A stretch of DNA of 22,213 bases, from positions 1 to 22,213 of IMG/VR virus record IMGVR_UViG_3300021409_000092, one strand, 5' to 3'. Positions 14,001 through 21,131 of the stretch are shown here, piece by piece. This DNA comes from a virus. The notes below the pieces were generated by a model that saw nothing but the letters and a program-made list of their open reading frames with translations, did not search any database and was not told the DNA's origin. The number at the start of each line of letters is the position of its first letter. Within the stretch, counting starts at the first letter, position 1. Position numbers and translations under genes: made by a program.

Positions 14001-17000
14001 ACGCGTACCGGGACGCGCTGGGCCGTCTTGGCGTCGAATACGAACAAAATCAGCGCGCGGCAACCGCTTGGGGTCAGTTCACCGAGGGTGCAGTTGATCG
14101 GATCGATGACGCCTTTGCAGACATGTGGAAATCTGTCCTCAGCAAGTCCGGGAATTTCATGGACTCGCTCAAAGACAGCTTCCGCCAGTTCCTTGCCGAA
14201 ATGCTGCATATGGCGATCACCAAGCCGATCATCGTGCAGTTTGCGAGTGCGCTCGGGATTGGTGGCGCCGCTGCTCAGTCTTCCGGTTTCTTTGGAGATC
14301 TGGGTGCTGGCGGCGGGGGTGGAATCAGCTCTCTGCTGAGCAACGCAAGCTCTGTCATGTCTGTTGCTGGCAGCAAATTCGGCCAGGCCGTCATGGCGGG
14401 CTGGAACGGCAGCGACGGAATCCTGAACGGCATCCAGGGTGCGTTTGGCAACGGTGCCAGCTACATCAGCTCCGCGATTACTGGCGCATTCACTGCCGGG
14501 TCTGCGACTGCCAGCAGCGCTGCCGCAAGTTTGGCCGCTGGCGGAACTCAGGCTGGCTACACCGGCGCAGCCATGCAGAGCTGGGTAGCTTCGGCAAATG
14601 CTTCGTCCACCCTGGCGTCGCTGAGCACCGCTGTCAGCTACATCGGTGCCGCCTACTCGGTCATCAGTTCGTTCCAGAACTATGGCGTGAAGGGTGGGGC
14701 AACTACGGCTGGCTTCGCCGCGGGTGGCGCGTACTTGGGATCGTTGGTAGGTCCAATCGGCACCGCGGCAGGCGCTGCCATCGGCTCGGTACTGGGCTCG
14801 TTCGTCTCCGGCAAGCTCTTCGGTGGAAGCGGAGAGAAGTATGCAGACCTCAGCACCTCATCTTCGGGTAATTACATCAACGGCCAGTATGTCAGCAACG
14901 GCCCTGTCATGGGCTGGCAGACAAAAGCGCCTAAATACGGCAGCGCAATGGATGCGCAGGTCGACGGTATCGTCGCGAAGTTCACCAGCACCCTGGGCAT
15001 GCTCTATGACGTCCTCGGCAATGGCGCGGATGTGTATGCGTACGACCTGATGCAGGTCCGCAAGACCTCTGGGAAGTACTCGACCACGTTCGGCGCAACG
15101 CTGGATGACGGCACGGGCGTGGGCCTGGACATCCATCAGCAGTTCAATGCTGCTGATGCTGCCGCAGCGCTGCAGCACAACTATGACGACGTCCTGGGCA
15201 CCTTCCTTGCCAAGGCCATTGTCAGTTCGAAGTCGTTGCCGGACTACTTCAAGGCCCAGTTCACAGATTTCGCCGATAGCTGGGACACCACCGCTGATGA
15301 AGTCATCAAGGCTATTGAAGGGGTTTTCACACGTTTTAATGGCGTGAACGATGCGCTGGCGCTGATCAACGTCAACGGCCTGAAGCTTGATAACACCGGC
15401 TTGATGGCTTCGGATGCGATCCTCGATATGGTCGCTGCGATGGCCAAGCTGGATACCACCACGGCCACAGCCAAGGACAAGGTTGATGCGCTGAACAAGT
15501 CGGTCAGCACCTACTACCAGGCGTTCTTTACCGCCGACGAGCAGTTTGCCGATCTGACCAAGAGCCTGAAGAACGCATTCGCCGGGTTCGGCCTGCAGCT
15601 GCCCGACACGCGATCTGCCTACCGGGCCATGGTTGAAGACATTGACGTCACGACGGCTGCAGGACAGGCGATGTTCGCCACATTGGTAGGCCTGGCCCAA
15701 AACGCCGACTCGTATTACTCGACGCTTGACCAAAAGGCTAAGGCAGCGCAACAGGCGGCCGAAGAAGCGGCTGAGGCTGCCAGCCAAGCAGCTACCGATG
15801 CCGCGAAGAAGATTGCTGACGCCCTGATGAAAGGGGCTGCAGACGGGTACAGCGCGTTGCAACGTGCAGTCAGCGCCCAGCAGAAAGCGACAACCGACGC
15901 GCACAACGCTCGCACCGCCTCGCTGAACGACATGCTCAGCACGGTTAACACCAACATCACCGATTTGACCGGCGTCAGCAATGACCTCGGCACGGCGCTG
16001 AAAGCGTTGCGCGGCAACTCGGACGATGCGGTAAAGATGCTGCGCAGCCAGGCTCAGGCCACGTTGCGTTCGGCTTTGGCGATTGCCCAGGCCGGAGGCT
16101 CGTTGGCTGGTTTCAGCGGCTTGAGCGATGCACTGGATACTGTCAGCAGCACCAGCACCGACCTGTATTCGTCGCTTGAGGACTTCAATCGCGATCAGGG
16201 CCGCACCGCGAACGTTGTCAGCCAGTTGGAAGCGCTCAACGGCAAACAACTGACGAATGCCGAGAAGTCGGCGAAGGCTTTGCAGGATCAGCTCGACCAG
16301 GCGAAGAAGGCCTACGATGCCCAGATGGCCCAGTATGAAACACAGCTGGCAATCGGGCAGGCGCAGCTTGATGCGCTCAACGGCGTGGATACATCCGTGC
16401 TGTCGGTCGCGGACGCTGTGAATCGCATGAATGCAGCAGTTGTGGCGGCCTTGGGCGGATTGCCAAGGACTGGCGCGGGCAGTGCCTCCGGCAACACCTG
16501 GGAAAATAACGCGAGCCTGGTGCACACCGCTTACCAGGCGGCCTTTGGCCGAGACGCGGACGAGGGAGGCCTGAGATTCTGGACCGATGCTCTGCAGAAC
16601 GGGACGCTGAGCTATGACCAACTGATCGCTGAGCTGGTCAAGGTCGGAAGGCAGAATGGGGAGTCGATCAAGATTCCAGGCTTCGCTACAGGTGGGTTGA
16701 TTTCCGGACCCGGCACCGGCACCAGCGACAGCATCCTGGCGAGGCTGTCGGCAGGCGAATACATCGTAAATGCTGATGCAGTCCGCACTTACGGCACGGG
16801 CCTGCTGGACCAGATGAACGGCCTCAGTCTCCCGGCGTTCGCCTTGGGAGGCCCTGTGCTGGACATCGTTGAGCCGAGCGGGGTTCGCGTTGCCCCTCAG
16901 ACTTCCGAGATGCTGCAGGGCGGTGGCGACAACGGCGCTGTCCTGGCCGAGCTACGTGCGCTGCGTTCCGAGCTGGAAAGCATCAAGGCCAACACCCAAT

Positions 17001-17086
17001 CCAGCGCCGTCAGCGCAAGCAAGCTTGGAAGAGTCGTAGACCGGGTTACAGACGGCGGCAACGCCATGCTCACGAAGGAACTCTAA
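11075..17086 (+). CDS. tail tape measure protein, 2003 residues
   Basis: Sets tail length and helps DNA entry at infection. The N-terminal domain (about 1-280; MAGQEVRGMLIRLEATTAQLRQ start, then RGEELNSVLEQAPALAQAIAKGMG) is the conserved tape measure domain. A long, mostly helical, Ala/Gln/Lys-rich region follows, with hydrophobic segments near 60-82, 500-540 and 1207-1250 that could insert into the membrane. Near the end, about residues 1811-1860 resemble DUF4214 (AYQAAFGRDADEGGLRFW), and 1870-1905 carry the FATGGLISGPGTGTSDSILA and SAGEYIVNADAV motifs common at tape measure C-termini. By the rule of thumb of about 0.15 nm per residue the tail would be roughly 300 nm if no processing occurs. 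The start has GGAGAAAA upstream; the stop overlaps the next ATG (TAATG). Confidence 0.96.
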   Translation: MAGQEVRGMLIRLEATTAQLRQEMDRADASVTKATGRIDTQLGKVDSAFDRAAKSAQSAAGVLKGALALAVGGASISAIFDQAEAYTTVANRLKLVTSSSKEFTDAQNAVFSIAQKSGQPLGATAELYQRIATNQKELKLSGQGVAGIVETISKTMVISGASAASADAALVQLGQSFASGTLRGEELNSVLEQAPALAQAIAKGMGKTVGELRSLGTDGKLTAAAVVAALQAEAGAVDALFNQMQSTIGTALTRIQTSFTRIIGEADKLSGTSVSLAGAINQASRALDQIKVPEAVAVVSKHAETLSTVLDAVLYAALGKVAAGFAQWTAASGAAVLANQKALAAAAKTAQQDLWSAQSKQIDARAIVERQALELRAAQGKVSSDRARQLSEVGNIQAAQATLAAEVALERQRLGAQISEQGRLASSARLSGLLDAQTLVTNKLAAAEQKLAATTVATSAEIQAANARVTASKAALAETTLAVNAATVASEKAAAAASIAGRAWGGLKTGAAGLLGLLGGPVGLAFMAGAVALSFVDFSDKSKTLMGDLGDLGKSVDQVRTEFNKLNEDQQRAQINTWKDKQLGAALAVENAYKDLKESVQSALVEPVNPEMVDPAKMAEQLRSFEALVAKMDAARAAGQSLSPILREAAANGQISPEQLRQWETKAGLLSDNASIAAQVTARLSELTGALNQNTTATQANNQAKAGFTTEGEKYLSTIQKQLAGLQDGGNAIKEANRYIAEHADLSEADRVAILSTANAIEANKAATKAAKDETKLGNAAAREAATELKNQQKALEDLTAKSAISTKSANDLADSYLAGIGSIREITLQQKVEEELLKTGADARDKVTESIRSQMAAEDRRDVARNIADLRIEATQTLAQATATLRGADALEAFNVQKAMQVALVGKNIEYGSKEYDQLLEATKAQLDHNKALEQAGAANSIVDRLYPQTKLLRDYTQEQEALNKAIELYPEKADAYRDALGRLGVEYEQNQRAATAWGQFTEGAVDRIDDAFADMWKSVLSKSGNFMDSLKDSFRQFLAEMLHMAITKPIIVQFASALGIGGAAAQSSGFFGDLGAGGGGGISSLLSNASSVMSVAGSKFGQAVMAGWNGSDGILNGIQGAFGNGASYISSAITGAFTAGSATASSAAASLAAGGTQAGYTGAAMQSWVASANASSTLASLSTAVSYIGAAYSVISSFQNYGVKGGATTAGFAAGGAYLGSLVGPIGTAAGAAIGSVLGSFVSGKLFGGSGEKYADLSTSSSGNYINGQYVSNGPVMGWQTKAPKYGSAMDAQVDGIVAKFTSTLGMLYDVLGNGADVYAYDLMQVRKTSGKYSTTFGATLDDGTGVGLDIHQQFNAADAAAALQHNYDDVLGTFLAKAIVSSKSLPDYFKAQFTDFADSWDTTADEVIKAIEGVFTRFNGVNDALALINVNGLKLDNTGLMASDAILDMVAAMAKLDTTTATAKDKVDALNKSVSTYYQAFFTADEQFADLTKSLKNAFAGFGLQLPDTRSAYRAMVEDIDVTTAAGQAMFATLVGLAQNADSYYSTLDQKAKAAQQAAEEAAEAASQAATDAAKKIADALMKGAADGYSALQRAVSAQQKATTDAHNARTASLNDMLSTVNTNITDLTGVSNDLGTALKALRGNSDDAVKMLRSQAQATLRSALAIAQAGGSLAGFSGLSDALDTVSSTSTDLYSSLEDFNRDQGRTANVVSQLEALNGKQLTNAEKSAKALQDQLDQAKKAYDAQMAQYETQLAIGQAQLDALNGVDTSVLSVADAVNRMNAAVVAALGGLPRTGAGSASGNTWENNASLVHTAYQAAFGRDADEGGLRFWTDALQNGTLSYDQLIAELVKVGRQNGESIKIPGFATGGLISGPGTGTSDSILARLSAGEYIVNADAVRTYGTGLLDQMNGLSLPAFALGGPVLDIVEPSGVRVAPQTSEMLQGGGDNGAVLAELRALRSELESIKANTQSSAVSASKLGRVVDRVTDGGNAMLTKEL

Positions 17087-17994
17087 TGAAGGTCATCAAG
17101 CCACACATCATCACCGACCTGATGATGCTCAGTTCCTCCGTTGCGGAAAACGACTACCCCGCCTGGGCGTCTGGGACCACATATGCCATTGGTGCGAAGG
17201 TGATCCGCACCAGCGTGCATCGGGTGTTCGAACGGCTTGTGGCGGGGGCAGGGACTGTAGCCCCCGAACTCGACACCAGCAGCCCGCCGGTCTGGATGGA
17301 CGTCGGGCCTACCAACCGGTGGGCACCGTTTGACGATGTGGTGGGGACGTTGGCGACAGGCAACTCTCCGCTCAGCTATGTGCTCAGCGTCGGGTTTACC
17401 GACAGCCTGGCACTGTTTGAGATGAGCGGGCGGTATGTCGACCTGGTGATGAAGGATGGCACCGGTGGCACTGTCGTTTACCAGAAGCGGATTGATCTGG
17501 AGGTCACCGACATCGAGACGATTTTCGACTGGTTCTTCAGCGAACTCGATGTGCGTACCGATATCGTCGTGACAGACCTCCCCGGCCAGTACGCCAGCGC
17601 AGAGCTGTCCATCACCGTCACTTCGACCAGCGGTCCGGCGTCGATCGGGGTCATCAAGCCTGGCCTGATCAGTGATCTGGGAGAAACGCAGTACGGCGCC
17701 CGGGTCGGCATCGACGACTACAGCCGCAAAGAGCGTGACGCTTTTGGCAACACCGTGATCACCCAGCGCGCCTACAGCAAGCGGGGCAGCTTCACGATGA
17801 TGACCACGCTCGGCACTTTCAACCGGATCTATCGCACGCTCGCGGCGCTGCGGGCGACGCCGTGCGTATACATCGGGACGGAGGAGCCCGGCTACGAGCC
17901 TCTGCTGATCTACGGCTTCTTCTCCAGCTTCAACATCGACATCTCCTACCCGGATTACCACCTCTGCTCGCTTGATATCGAGGGCCTTATCTAA
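17086..17994 (+). CDS. putative tail-tip protein, 302 residues
   Basis: A phage structural protein found after the tape measure gene. Residues about 25-90 look like a small carbohydrate-binding-like module with a pattern seen in phage tip proteins: YPAWASGTTYAIGAKVIRT, VFERLVAG, PPVWMDVGPTNRWAPFD. The middle is beta-rich (YVLSVGFTDSLALFEMSG, VYQKRIDLEVTDIETIFDWF) and the C-terminal part contains LGETQYGARVGIDDYSRKE and a final YPDYHLCSLDIEGLI. It overlaps both neighbours by one base. In lambda-like siphophages the minor tail proteins M, L, K, I and J follow the tape measure; here only this gene separates it from the fibre, so it may do the distal tail job alone. The exact role is inference. 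Confidence 0.75.
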   Translation: MKVIKPHIITDLMMLSSSVAENDYPAWASGTTYAIGAKVIRTSVHRVFERLVAGAGTVAPELDTSSPPVWMDVGPTNRWAPFDDVVGTLATGNSPLSYVLSVGFTDSLALFEMSGRYVDLVMKDGTGGTVVYQKRIDLEVTDIETIFDWFFSELDVRTDIVVTDLPGQYASAELSITVTSTSGPASIGVIKPGLISDLGETQYGARVGIDDYSRKERDAFGNTVITQRAYSKRGSFTMMTTLGTFNRIYRTLAALRATPCVYIGTEEPGYEPLLIYGFFSSFNIDISYPDYHLCSLDIEGLI

Positions 17995-19190
17995 TGGCAG
18001 TTACACCACTTCCGTTTCTTGACCGGACAGCAGCAACGTTCAAAACCGACGTCGATGCCTTCTTTGCCCAGAAACTGCCGCAGTTCTCAGTGGAGGTGAA
18101 CCAGGTTGCTACCGACGCGCAGACAAGCGCCACGGCGGCCAACACGTCAAAAACCGCAGCAGCAACCAGTGCCACCAACGCCAAGACCAGCGAGACCAAC
18201 GCGGCGAACTCAGCCAGTGCAGCGAACACGTCGAAAACCAACGCTGCCACCAGCGAGACCAACGCAGCCAGCTCAGCCACAGCTGCAAACAGCTCGAAGA
18301 CGGCGGCAGCCAACAGCGCAACGGCGGCAGCTACCAGCGCGACGAACTCCGAGGCATCAGCTGTTCGTGCAAAAAACGCGGCTGATAGCATTGCCAGCGG
18401 CCCGGTCACCAGCGTGAACGGGAAGACCGGCGCGCCGGTGCTGAACAAGGCCGATATCGGCTTGCCCAACGTTGACAACATCTCGGTCTATAACAAAGGT
18501 CTCTTTCAGACCGGATCGGGCGGCCTCCTTTCCAGTATCGCAAACATTGATGAGCTGGTAACTCTAACCAATGGCTGGTATGCGATATCAGGAACTGGTA
18601 CCACTGGAACCAAGCCACCGGGAGAAACTTGGGGCACATTGCTTGTATCTGGCAGGGCCTTTCAATCCGATGCACGAATTACACAGATATTCTTTTCGGA
18701 ATCTTCCGATCTGATTTGGTGGCGCAGAAATGCAGGCGGCACTTGGGGTGCGTGGAAACTTCTGAGCTTCCCCATCTTACCGGGGCCACTTCGACTGCCT
18801 TTGACCACAGGCAGCGATGGCCTTACCCCAGCATGGACTAACACCCTCAGCATTACCCAATATATTGATAAAGTCATTGAGACCAACGTAGCTGCATCAA
18901 GAACACTCAACCTAGCCCAAGCTACTGTTTATGACCTCACCCTTACAACGGCTAATGCCACCATCAGCACATCTAATATGCCGTCGCTGAGCGGAGAGAC
19001 ATTAACTCTGGTGGTGCGAATTCGACAGGGAAGCACTCCGCGAGCTATCACATGGTTTAGCGGTATCACCTGGCTGACTCCAGGCGGCCTTGCCCCTGCG
19101 ACCCCTGTGGCTAACCAGGTTGTGGAATACATATTCAGCACGAACGGCGATGGTTCTGCATGGCTCGGCCGCGTTGGGGCGTCAACATGA
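17994..19190 (+). CDS. tail fibre protein
   Basis: Probable receptor-contacting fibre, 398 residues. Residues 1-37 form the attachment end. Residues 38-135 are an Ala/Ser/Thr/Asn-rich repetitive shaft with two exact-register 21-residue units (65-85 and 86-106), probably a trimeric coiled coil as in lambda Stf-type side fibres. A linker VTSVNGKTGAPVLNKADIGL (138-157) is a motif common to phage fibres. Residues about 188-259 resemble the pyocin-knob domain (NGWYAISG, WGTLLVSG, WWRRNAGGTWGAWKLL). The C-terminal part (270-398) is beta-rich and more AT-biased at DNA level from about 18540. It ends ATGA into the next gene, a lectin-like protein, so translation is coupled. Confidence 0.9.
   Translation: MAVTPLPFLDRTAATFKTDVDAFFAQKLPQFSVEVNQVATDAQTSATAANTSKTAAATSATNAKTSETNAANSASAANTSKTNAATSETNAASSATAANSSKTAAANSATAAATSATNSEASAVRAKNAADSIASGPVTSVNGKTGAPVLNKADIGLPNVDNISVYNKGLFQTGSGGLLSSIANIDELVTLTNGWYAISGTGTTGTKPPGETWGTLLVSGRAFQSDARITQIFFSESSDLIWWRRNAGGTWGAWKLLSFPILPGPLRLPLTTGSDGLTPAWTNTLSITQYIDKVIETNVAASRTLNLAQATVYDLTLTTANATISTSNMPSLSGETLTLVVRIRQGSTPRAITWFSGITWLTPGGLAPATPVANQVVEYIFSTNGDGSAWLGRVGAST
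18121..18375 (+). repeat. repetitive fibre-shaft coding region with 63-base units
   Basis: The shaft of the fibre gene is internally repetitive. The 17-base string starting ACCAGCGAGACC occurs at 18186 and again at 18249, exactly 63 bases (21 codons) apart, and the whole unit TSETNAAxSAxAANxSKTxAA is repeated twice with looser copies on either side. Such repeats allow unequal recombination that shortens or lengthens the shaft. Confidence 0.75.
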
Positions 19191-19840
19191 GGCTCGCTAC
19201 CGCTACGCTGATGTCAAGGGCGCCAATCCCCACCATACCAGGCACCCCATATGGCGGGGGTTACTACGTCGGGCGGATGATAGGCGGTGACGGCGTCAAA
19301 TACGCTGTCATCTTGGCGCCGAAGTCTGGTGGTGAGTGGCCATATACTCTCAACTACAGAACTTCTGCGGTTTCTACACCAGCTGCTGCGAGCGCTTGGG
19401 ATGGGGCTGCCAACACTGCGGCTCTTATCGCATTAGGTGCCGGGGTTAGTGCGATTGCTGACTTTGTTCTTCAGGTGAATAATAATGGCGGAATAAATGG
19501 ATATACCGACTGGTTTATACCTGCCCGCTATCAGCTCGAAATGTGCTATCGCAACCTGAAACCGTTCACTTCTGCTAATAGTACCGATAGTCCAGGTGCA
19601 ACAAACAACACCTATGCAGATCCAAATACCCCTGCGTATACGGCAACTGTTCCAGCCCAAACAACGGTTGCCGCATTTCAAGGTGGAGGCGCTGAAGCCT
19701 TTTTTAATGATAACTATTGGACTTCGACTGAATATCCAACGGCTAATGCTTGGTGTCAGGATATGAACTCTGGCCGTATGCCCAACAATAGTAAGACTCT
19801 CGGATTCCGATGCCGATTGATCAGACTTATCAAAATTTAA
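19187..19840 (+). CDS. DUF1566 lectin-like tail protein
   Basis: A 217-residue protein with a C-type-lectin-like DUF1566 (Lcl_C) domain. The ATG at 19187 overlaps the fibre stop (ATGA); an upstream frame opening at 19160 would overlap the fibre. Residues 20-60 contain PYGGGYYVGRMIGGDGVKYA; the DUF1566 core shows TDWFIPARYQLEMCYRNL (about 107-124), YWTSTEY (177-183), AWCQDMNSG (188-196) and GFRCRLIR (206-213). No signal peptide is visible. The gene is AT-richer than the head and tape measure genes and uses many AAY codons. With its position behind the fibre it is probably a receptor-binding tip or fibre cap. DUF1566 folds are also used by diversity-generating retroelement targets, but no reverse transcriptase lies in this window. 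Confidence 0.82.
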   Translation: MRLATATLMSRAPIPTIPGTPYGGGYYVGRMIGGDGVKYAVILAPKSGGEWPYTLNYRTSAVSTPAAASAWDGAANTAALIALGAGVSAIADFVLQVNNNGGINGYTDWFIPARYQLEMCYRNLKPFTSANSTDSPGATNNTYADPNTPAYTATVPAQTTVAAFQGGGAEAFFNDNYWTSTEYPTANAWCQDMNSGRMPNNSKTLGFRCRLIRLIKI

Positions 19841-19849
19841 GGAGCGGCA

Positions 19850-20362
19850 ATGTTCGCCAATATCGAAACCCTAGCTGTCATCGACCGCAACCAACTGCAG
19901 GAAGCGTTTCCAGACACCAGCTTTCCCCCAGATCTCACATCGGACACGCTCTCGGATTTCGGCTATGTCGTGTTGGAGTTCGACCCCACGCCGGATGTTG
20001 GTCTTGGTGAACAAGTGGTGGCCGGTGAGCTGCGCCGCGATGGCGATCGGGTCATTCGCGGCTGGGCGATCGTGCCCCCAACCCAGGCGGAACTGAGCTC
20101 GATCTTTGAGCGGGCAGTGCAGGACAAGCTCGATGGCGCGGCGCGGGACCGGGGCTATGACAGCTTGGCAACCGCTATTTCTTATGCTGACGAACCGGCG
20201 GTGCCGCGCTTCCAGGCAGACGGCCAGGCTTTCCGCCGCTGGCGCTCGCTGGTGTGGGATTACGCCCATGCCGAGTTGAAGGCAGTGCTGGCCAATCAGA
20301 AGCCGCAGCCCGAGCTTGACGCCTTCATCGCGAGCTTGCCGCCGCTGGAACTGCCATCGTGA
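19850..20362 (+). CDS. probable fibre-associated/assembly protein
   Basis: A 170-residue soluble protein after the receptor-binding genes. AAGGAG at 19840-19845 is well spaced for the ATG at 19850. The N-terminal half is beta-like (MFANIETLAVIDRNQLQEAF, FGYVVLEFDPTPD, GDRVIRGWAIVPPTQAE); the C-terminal half is a helical segment with ARDRGYDSLATAISYADEP and FRRWRSLVWDYAHAELKAVL. This second part is typical of small proteins encoded next to phage tail fibres, many of them fibre assembly chaperones or fibre attachment subunits. Which of the two applies is uncertain. The stop overlaps the next start (GTGA). Confidence 0.7.
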   Translation: MFANIETLAVIDRNQLQEAFPDTSFPPDLTSDTLSDFGYVVLEFDPTPDVGLGEQVVAGELRRDGDRVIRGWAIVPPTQAELSSIFERAVQDKLDGAARDRGYDSLATAISYADEPAVPRFQADGQAFRRWRSLVWDYAHAELKAVLANQKPQPELDAFIASLPPLELPS

Positions 20363-20739
20363 GCCGTTTCACCACCACGCTGAAAACCGAACAAATCGGC
20401 AAGTGGACGCACGTCCTCCTCGATGAGCTGGTGCTGGCCGACGAAGACCAACGCGTTATCACCGTCCCTGCCGGTTTTGCCACCGACTTTGCGAGCATCA
20501 AGGTGCTGCACAACGCTTTCCTGTTCGTGCTGTTCGCCTTGGTCTCTGGCTACGGAAACTACGCCGCGACCGTGCACGACTGGCTCTACACGTGCGGACA
20601 GCTCAGCCGAAAAGATGCGGATGCGGTGCTTTATCGCGCATTGCGCGCTGAAGGCATTGCCCGATGGCGGGCCTGGATCTTCTGGGCCGGCGTCCGAATA
20701 GGAGGCTCAGCCTCGTATACCAAAATACTGACCAAATAA
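20359..20739 (+). CDS. DUF1353 phage protein
   Basis: A 126-residue protein of the DUF1353 family, frequent at the end of phage tail operons. The family pattern is seen in the N-terminal beta part (MSRFTTTLKTEQIGKWTHVL, then ITVPAGFATDFASIKV) and in AATVHDWLYTCGQLSRKDADAVLYRAL, where the conserved FATDFAS and HDWLY motifs are intact. A hydrophobic stretch (LFVLFALVSGYGNY) may be a buried or membrane-associated helix. The function of the family is unknown to me. It starts with GTG, overlapping the preceding stop by four bases, so it belongs to the tail operon. Confidence 0.9.
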   Translation: MSRFTTTLKTEQIGKWTHVLLDELVLADEDQRVITVPAGFATDFASIKVLHNAFLFVLFALVSGYGNYAATVHDWLYTCGQLSRKDADAVLYRALRAEGIARWRAWIFWAGVRIGGSASYTKILTK

Positions 20740-20799
20740 GCCTGCTGCCTCTTCGGTAATGCACCCATTTGATGATAGTTCGCACCCTTTTTTGAGCGT

Positions 20800-20827
20800 T
20801 TTACACCGATGCAGTGCGGGCTACTAT
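20800..20827 (+). promoter_or_regulatory. candidate sigma-70 promoter for the small CxxC gene
   Basis: TTTACA (20800-20805, one mismatch to the -35 consensus) and TACTAT (20822-20827, two mismatches to the -10) are separated by 16 bases. The pair lies 33 bases upstream of the ATG at 20861, in a 121-base gap after DUF1353 that otherwise holds no gene. It would make the next gene a separate unit. Confidence 0.45.
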
Positions 20828-20860
20828 GCAGCACCAGCCACAAGTGATGAGGGTCGTCGT

Positions 20861-21067
20861 ATGGATGCGGAGAGCAAGCTTAAGGAATGGAACGATGCTT
20901 TTCTGATCGCCAAGGGGCATGTCGTATGCACCAGATGTTTGCGCACGCAGCCGATGAGTAGCGCTGGAAGCCCCTTCCCACACCAAGCCGGATGTCGGCA
21001 TATCAGCTCCACATATGGCAGACCGTGGATTGCGCTCCACAACATATTGGATCAAGCCAGGGGCTGA
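20861..21067 (+). CDS. small putative zinc-binding protein (moron)
   Basis: A 68-residue soluble protein. I start it at the ATG at 20861, with GAGGGT at about 20849-20854; the upstream open frame to 20759 covers the promoter-like sequence. Residues 22-41 hold a CTRC motif followed by HQAGCRH, i.e. C-x2-C and H-x3-C-x-H, which could bind one zinc ion. The C-terminus (PWIALHNILDQARG) is a short helix. I recall similar small proteins near the ends of Pseudomonas prophages, but without a known role. With its own promoter-like sequence upstream and a terminator downstream, it looks like a moron that can be expressed in the lysogen. Confidence 0.7.
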   Translation: MDAESKLKEWNDAFLIAKGHVVCTRCLRTQPMSSAGSPFPHQAGCRHISSTYGRPWIALHNILDQARG

Positions 21068-21089
21068 CATTCCCTTAGTTAATTTTTTG

Positions 21090-21114
21090 AGCCCGCCATG
21101 AGCGGGTTTTTTTT
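21090..21114 (+). terminator. intrinsic terminator before cell-wall hydrolase
   Basis: The stem CCCGC (21092-21096) / GCGGG (21102-21106) is extended by G-U and A-U pairs, with a 5-base loop and eight T residues (21107-21114). It lies 24 bases after the CxxC gene and directly before the hydrolase ribosome binding site GGAGAAAA. The core sequence resembles the terminators at 9199 and 11005. Confidence 0.9.
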
Positions 21115-21131
21115 CGCCTGGAGAAAAGTGA

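Noticed and set aside
13506-14339. Alternative forward frame (277 codons) within the tape measure gene
   Set aside because: It has Ser/Arg-rich composition without domains, overlaps a clear coding frame, and no frameshift signal is present.
14858-16621. Long antisense open frame (587 codons) within the tape measure gene
   Set aside because: The forward tape measure frame is clearly coding over the same bases. Long antisense frames are common opposite GC-rich genes, and the product shows no recognisable domain.
19660-19840. Possible diversity-generating retroelement variable region at the end of the DUF1566 gene
   Set aside because: The lectin-like fold and AAY codons are suggestive, but no reverse transcriptase, accessory gene or template repeat was seen in the window. 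The AT-rich composition alone can explain the AAY codons. Sequence to either side would be needed to reopen this.
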